Assembly: GCA_930367205.1 (NCBI GenBank)
Contig: OV884015.1
Coordinates: 108,316,509 to 108,380,508, forward strand
DNA length: 64,000 nucleotides
Source: Acanthosoma haemorrhoidale
Taxonomy: Eukaryota > Arthropoda > Insecta > Hemiptera > Acanthosomatidae
Direction of reading: 5' to 3'
The position numbers were made by a program, and so were the translations under genes. The notes below the pieces were generated by a model. It saw only the letters and a program-made list of their open reading frames with translations. It was not told where the DNA came from and searched no databases. Of this stretch, positions 58,891 to 64,000 are shown one piece after another (within the stretch, counting starts at the first letter, position 1; each line of letters starts with the position of its first letter).

Positions 58891-59689
58891 GAACAGAATG
58901 ATTATTATAGAATTAGAAAGTAGAAATTTTACAACGTTAAATTATTTTGTACAGTTCTATAATTCGCGTGGGGCAAAGATCCACCACATTCCTGTATATT
59001 ATATTCTCCCTTCAATTAAATTAACAGTCGGTGTTAGATCAAATAAAAAAAACCATTAAGCTTTAAATATATGTTAGCTGCAAGCTATTATCTGTATCAC
59101 CTCGTACGTAAGCACTTTAAAAGATGACTTAGGCAAGGACTTAATCCAGATGTAAGTAATGTCTAATTTGTTAATTGCTCACTATAAAGTTTCCGAGTGA
59201 TTCAGTACAATTCGGGCAAGTGAAGCTAATTACTTGGGCTGGAACAATTTATTTGCCTAATTCCGGAGTGTGTTCTGTTGAGGCAAGTGGAATTGCTTCC
59301 ATGTCTTTATATCACCGCACACTGAACATGGGCCAGTCGCCCTTCCCTTCCATTCTACCAGCAATAATCCTCAAGTCATCTCATAGCTAAAGGATTGCCT
59401 AAGTTATTTTCATAATGTGAGACACAATTCATCCTATTAGAGATTAGAACTTAGCTTTAAGTATATAAAGGAAGGAGCTGTAATTACATTGAGTTAATGG
59501 CTGTTCGCCATCTTTATGTTTGGTCTTACCAGTAGTAAAAATTATTATTAATGCTCAAAAATACCATGTATTTTTTTCACTGTCATTTAATAAGTTTTTA
59601 GCTTATATTTCTGATTATTTAGTGTTTACTCAAATTTGGTGCGATTCTTGGATCGTTATGCTTTTGAGAAAATGCGCTTCTCTGAGTGG
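58891..59689. other. non-coding
   Basis: No gene supported. Confidence 0.4.
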
Positions 59690-59760
59690 GATACGAACCC
59701 GCAGGGCTTGCGAGTGGGGAGTAATTGCATCGCTGCCCCGTACTATTGCCAAAACAGCTT
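59690..59760 (-). tRNA. tRNA-like Pol III promoter, SINE or tRNA relic
   Basis: Minus strand has an A-box-like TGGCAATAGTACGG and, about 40 nt later, a B box GGTTCGTATCC. A cloverleaf is not convincing, so a tRNA-derived SINE or relic is likelier than a working tRNA. Confidence 0.3.
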
Positions 59761-59779
59761 TTTTCTTAGATTGATATTA

Positions 59780-60640
59780 AAGGGTGTCCCAGAATTAACG
59801 CAAGATTTTATTTAAATAGAAAACACAGTATTTTTGTTGTTATTTTTTTATTGAATTATAAATTAAATAGGATAGGGTTTTTTATGGAATAACACATCGG
59901 GCATTGTTGGCACATACGCACTCTTTTGTCGACATTTTCCATGACCATTTGGTATAAATGTGGTAGAATTTCGTTGTTGCAGCGTTGAATTTCCTCTTTT
60001 AATACACGGATGGATGTGGGCTTGTTGATATACACCTTTGACTTCAAATAATCCCATAAAAAGAAATCTAAAGGTGTTAAATCACACGATCTAGGGGGCC
60101 AATTCTAATCACCGAAACGAGAGAGTACACGACCTGTAAATGTCTCATGCAGTATTTGAATTGTTTCATGGGCTGTATGGCATGTGGCACAAACTTGTTG
60201 AAACCACATATTAGCCACATCAATATCATCCAATTTCGCCGGGGTATACGACGCCGAATTGTTGTTCCTTGATTTTCAACAACACTCTCACGCACTGCTT
60301 CGATATTGACATATGAGCGGCTTGTTTTTGGACGACCAGTGTGTTTAGTGTCTCCGACTAATCTAGTCTCCCTAAATTTTTCAATTAGTCTCTTCACAGT
60401 TGATGAAATCAAAACACTATTCCGACCATATTTCGAATGAAATTTTCGAACTACGGCCGCCAAACTTTCATTATTTTTGAGGTAATGTTCAACAATAAAG
60501 AACTTAACTTCCGGCTCAACGATCGCGCTAAAAAGGGGTTGGTAGGTGTGATCAACAAGCAAACTAGAACTGAACTCACTATTTATTTCCATCTCCCTCC
60601 TACATATACAGTATGAGTGAGGATTAGCCCCCACTCTCTA
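59780..60640 (-). pseudogene. Tc1/mariner-like transposase (DUF4817 type), core deleted
   Basis: Minus strand starts with a helix-turn-helix region of the arthropod DUF4817 kind: FFIVEHYLKNNESLAAVVRK, STVKRLIEKFRE and TKHTGRPKTSR. It ends with NWPPRSCDLTPLDFFLWDYL, SKVYINKPTSI and the RVRMCQQC tail, with stops and frameshifts. Most of the catalytic DDE core between the two parts is missing. GGGTGTCCCAGAATTAACGC at the 3' side (near 59784) looks like one terminal inverted repeat; I did not find the partner. Confidence 0.75.
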
Positions 60641-60952
60641 TTATTGTTTACAATAATCCTGTCTCACATGTTAACTCCTTCCCTCCAGTTCCTTCGTAGG
60701 AGGAACTTTTGTGTCGGAGTTTCACAAAATTTTTGATCCAGCTTCTTCGTCTGGAGTTACATAGTATATATAAAAAACAAAAAGACATATATATATTCTA
60801 AGGAAGAGAACATCATATGAAAAATACATCATAAAGAAAACTTGTCAATCAACAGGTAATAAAAAACAATAGTAACAGAATATGGCTGTCTCAGCTTCTT
60901 CGTCTGGGTGCCCTACTTATTTCTTAACAAAACTAATAATCATTACAAAGAT
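60641..60952. other. AT-rich DNA beside the gypsy fragment
   Basis: Contains two copies of CAGCTTCTTCGTCTGG (near 60739 and 60893). It may include part of the gypsy 3' region or LTR, but no LTR border can be fixed. Confidence 0.35.
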
Positions 60953-62340
60953 TTATGAGCCCGGGCGAGTCGGAGTATCCGTCCGAGCGCCGCCATCCGG
61001 CCCGTGAGGCTCTTGTGGCTGGGGAACACTCAGTTCGTTCCGGTGGACCGTGCGGTTCCGGAAGGGAAAGTGTACGTCCCTGATTGTATACAAATTGTAT
61101 TCCCTTATCGCCGCGACCTTGTACGGTCCCTCGTAGCGGGCGGCCGTCTTAGTTCTTGCGGTTCGTAACCACCTGTATACTATTGTCCCCAGCGGTAATG
61201 TCCTCCCCCCTTGTATTATTCCCGGTCTTTCATTATCCCGGTCGACGCGCGTCTGCTTCCTCCTTACGACCTTCTCCCGAACTCGATCCCAAAGATCCCT
61301 CCACTCCTTGCGCGTTTGTACCAAGTACCCGCGCAGCTCCGCGTTTTGGGCTGTCTTTAGGTCCCCCCTATCTCGCCTATTTTGTCCGAATACGATTTCC
61401 ACAGGTGAAAACCCCATTGCCGCGTGGATCGTATGATTATAAGCGACAACGGCCCTTGGCATTGCTTCCAGCGGTTCCAGCCCCCGGCCCAGTCGGAGTA
61501 GTCTTAAGTGGGGGGTATTCCGGTGCCACGTTACCCCAAATTCCCGAGTCTGTTCCCGTACAAAGCTATTTTCGAACTCGCGTCCGCAATCCGACGTAAT
61601 CCGCTCCGGTACTCCGTAGGTCGCACACCAATTTAGGACCCCCTCCCACACTGTCTCTGGTGTCTTCGCCTCGATGGGGTAGGCCATGGCTAGCTTGCTA
61701 AACATATCTATCGCCGTGAGCCACGATTGACCCTCGTTCGAGTAGACGTCTACCTGTATGCTTCTAAGGGGCTCTATCGGCGTCTCAGTGATTACTTGAG
61801 GCGTCATCGGGGGGTGTCTGTCATATTTACTGCGTTGGCATATCTCGCATTGGGCGGTGCACTTGCGCACCGTCTTTCCGATCCCCCGCCAAAAGTACAT
61901 CCACCTTATCGTGCTGTCGGTTTCCTCCATTCCCCTGTGGTTTGTTTTCCCCGTGTGATGGTCTGTAACTATTCGTCGTTGGGTCTGTTCGTCAGTAACT
62001 GTCTCTACTTGTCTCAGGCACCTTATTATGTCGTAGTCTATCCCTATTCTTTCCTGCCGCCATAGTCCTTTTACTTTTTCTGCGAGCAGTCTATTTCCTA
62101 TGAATATGTGACACGTTTGCCCTCGCGCCGCGAATCCCTGGATAATTCGTCCTAGGTCGTCCTCGTTTATAGTCGAGTGAGTCCTTACCGTCAGTGTAGT
62201 CAATCCCGCGTAAGTCGTTGTCTGTGTCTCTACCCCTGTTGTCTGTCGCGATTTTATTATGATCTGCCACTTTTTGTTGTTAATAATCTCGTCTATTTCC
62301 TTTAATTCCCCCGGCCGTTCCTTGACTGACTCTTACTAGG
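60953..62340 (-). pseudogene. Ty3/gypsy integrase fragment
   Basis: Minus strand encodes the RNase H-integrase linker and the integrase of a gypsy-group LTR retrotransposon. It has the zinc-binding HHCC segment (HHTGKTNHRG, then CTAQCEIC), and the catalytic core with the first Asp in IQVDVYS and the second in ITSDCGREF. The stretch that should bring the catalytic Glu is lost: TWHRNTPH is followed at once by unrelated residues before AVVAYNHTIHAAMGFSP. The C-terminal part is intact to 60953. The frame is open upstream as far as the join with element F copy 2. As it lacks RT and the Glu, it is inactive. Confidence 0.8.
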
Positions 62341-64000
62341 TTACACATACTTGGTCCTTCTTACGAGGGCCTCCGCCTCCTTAAACAACTCCGGGCACTC
62401 CGCCGCTCCTGACTGGTGCCTAGTTTCCTCCTCTTGGCGCCCCACTCTGACGCAGCCTGCTCATCTCGGGCGCTCGTCCTTCGGGGGCGTGCTTCGGCCC
62501 TGTGCCCCTCCTGGGCACACCATTTGCAAGTCTTGTCCTTCCTGGTGCAGGTGGCTTTGGAGTGTCCGTAGCCCTGGCAAATAACACAGCGGGGCGCATA
62601 AAGGTAGTCCTTGACTACTACCCTATAACACCCTCCTACCCATACCCCTCCCCCCCAGGAGCGCGAACCTAAATTGCGGGGACACCTCGGCTACCCAGCT
62701 TACGTACACCGGATCCCTGGCGTCCCCCATACTGAAGACCAGTTTTAACACACCTAACCTCTGGTCTTGTGGAAGGTTCGCCAGGGTATGGTTTACCCGG
62801 GACAACGTAGCCCACACCTCGTCCAGGAATTCCTTTCCCCCCCCCACGCTCTGGGGACCCCTCGGAATATCACCCTGGGTCCCCTTTTCTGCGCCAGCCT
62901 CGACGTAAAGCCGGCCGTCTTTGTAGCTTGGAGGAGCCTCACCGCCTCCTTCATGTTTGGGGTCTCCACAAGGAGCCCCCCGGCTTTCGTGCCTCTCATT
63001 ATCCTGAACGAGTTATTAGGGTCTTTTGGGGGCATTTTCTTCATGATCATAACCGGTTCACCCTCTATTGTAATAAAAGTTTTCCCCTGGGTAGCCTCCT
63101 CCGTCCATGTCTTCGGGAGCCTCGCCACCAACTCCCGCACGTCAACTTTCTTCGCCGGTCCCAGAGTCGTCGCTTTCTGTGCTCTTCTCCTCCTCCTCTT
63201 CTTGCCGACCGTGGCGTATCCATCTTCGTCCTCCGTGGTTAGGGGGACCTCTGTCTCAACCGGGGCGGGGACATTAGGTCTTCTTAGTGGCGGCGGTGCA
63301 GCTACAAGGCTAGCTGCCACCAACGCAGTCCAGCTAGTCGAGGGGAGGGGTCTCTTCACTTTAGACCTCTCCCTCTGGGGCTTTGGGGTCTCGATGTGTC
63401 CCGCAGTTCAGCTACAAGACGTCCCAGGCCGTCTCTTACTTCCATAGCTCGTTGAAAGAGGGAGGTCTTCGTTGAGTACTCCGGGAACTCGGCATCCTCT
63501 TCTGTCCTTTTCCTTTCCGGGCGAGTTTCCTGTGATAGGACCCGAACATCCTGCAGGGAAGGAAACCTGCAGGATTGCAAAAGTGGACTCCCACCACCCA
63601 CCCGGGCTCCCTCCAGGGAGGTGGCACCTAGTTCATCCCTACTAGGGGACCCCAGGCTTCCGGGCCTGTCCCTACCTAGAGGGTGCAATGGAAGATGGGG
63701 CTTACAATCAATAATGCCTCTTTCTTCCAACTTGGAAGAAAGAGGGTAGAGAAAGAAATAACTTACACACTAAAAAAGCAACTAAAAGCCTACTTACCGA
63801 CGGATCCACTGGGCTATGAAAAAAATTTATATAAACAAAATTATTTCTGGCACTGCCCAGTACAAAAACAAAAAAATTTTTCAAAAAGTCCAAAAATGAA
63901 AATAATATCTAAAAAAACTCCACTCTTTACCATAAAACTCTAAGTCCCTTAATCCAACGGGCTCGGGACTTAGACTGAGAGCGGAGCTCACCGCCAGCCA
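62341..64000 (-). pseudogene. element F copy 2: 5' region and ORF1 only
   Basis: Second copy of the F gag region, running off the right edge. The 5' leader with the AT-rich stretch (63740-63910) matches 44030-44240. ORF1 reads SQETRPERKRTEEDAE near 63530, then jumps from VAELRD to ETPKPQRERSK near 63408, a loss of about 435 bp compared with the first copy. The first knuckle is kept (GYGHSKATC, near 62560), but the third is degraded. Similarity stops at 62341, the end of ORF1, where the gypsy fragment begins. Confidence 0.82.

Overview
The window reads as AT-rich arthropod (most likely insect) nuclear DNA. The evidence is the mix of mobile elements: BEL/Pao and Ty3/gypsy LTR elements, Jockey-type and R1-type LINEs, 28S-associated R2 elements and mariner-family transposons, together with long satellite arrays. 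I recognise no complete host gene. Two short GC-rich stretches with splice-like borders (about 20.5 kb and 27.2 kb) may be host exons. Family assignments come from motifs read by eye; no database search was possible.

Layout. 1-5585 (minus): a decayed BEL/Pao element with 5' LTR, PBS, gag, protease and part of pol; its RT core is deleted and an R2 copy (A, about 1913-3341) lies between gag and protease. 5.6-15.9 kb: mostly non-coding, with Jockey scraps, a 27-bp minisatellite and a 98-bp satellite that has a 294-bp higher-order period. 15.9-20.3 kb: 41 copies of a 107/109-bp satellite. 20.3-38.9 kb: AT-rich DNA with a 620-bp direct repeat, a 29-bp minisatellite, LINE remnants, a Jockey ORF1, two inverted mariner fragments and the two candidate exons.

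38.97-57.79 kb is the most informative part, all read on the minus strand. In transcript order from the right: a 144-bp piece of 28S rRNA gene ending at the R2 target; R2 copy C, whose 5' end folds as an HDV-like ribozyme using 28S sequence for P1; the 3' half of a second R2-type element (D); 12 nt of 28S sequence from just past the R2 target; a 5' fragment of an R1-type element (F); D's 5' UTR, ORF1 and the first half of ORF2; R2 copy B inside D; D's 3' half again; the same 12 nt of 28S; and a nearly full-length but damaged F element ending in a poly(A) tail. About 5 kb is present twice at an offset of 8.1-8.46 kb.

57.8-64 kb: further Jockey, LINE, mariner-like and gypsy remnants, and a second F copy running off the right edge.

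The most unusual object is element D. It has a gag-like ORF1 with CCHC knuckles, overlapping by 8 nt an ORF2 of R2 type (C2H2 finger, Myb, RT, restriction-like endonuclease). R2-clade elements as I know them have one ORF. D's 5' UTR hairpin, ORF1 type and ATGnnTGA overlap match those of the R1-type F element next door, so D looks like an R1-type front end joined to an R2-type enzyme.
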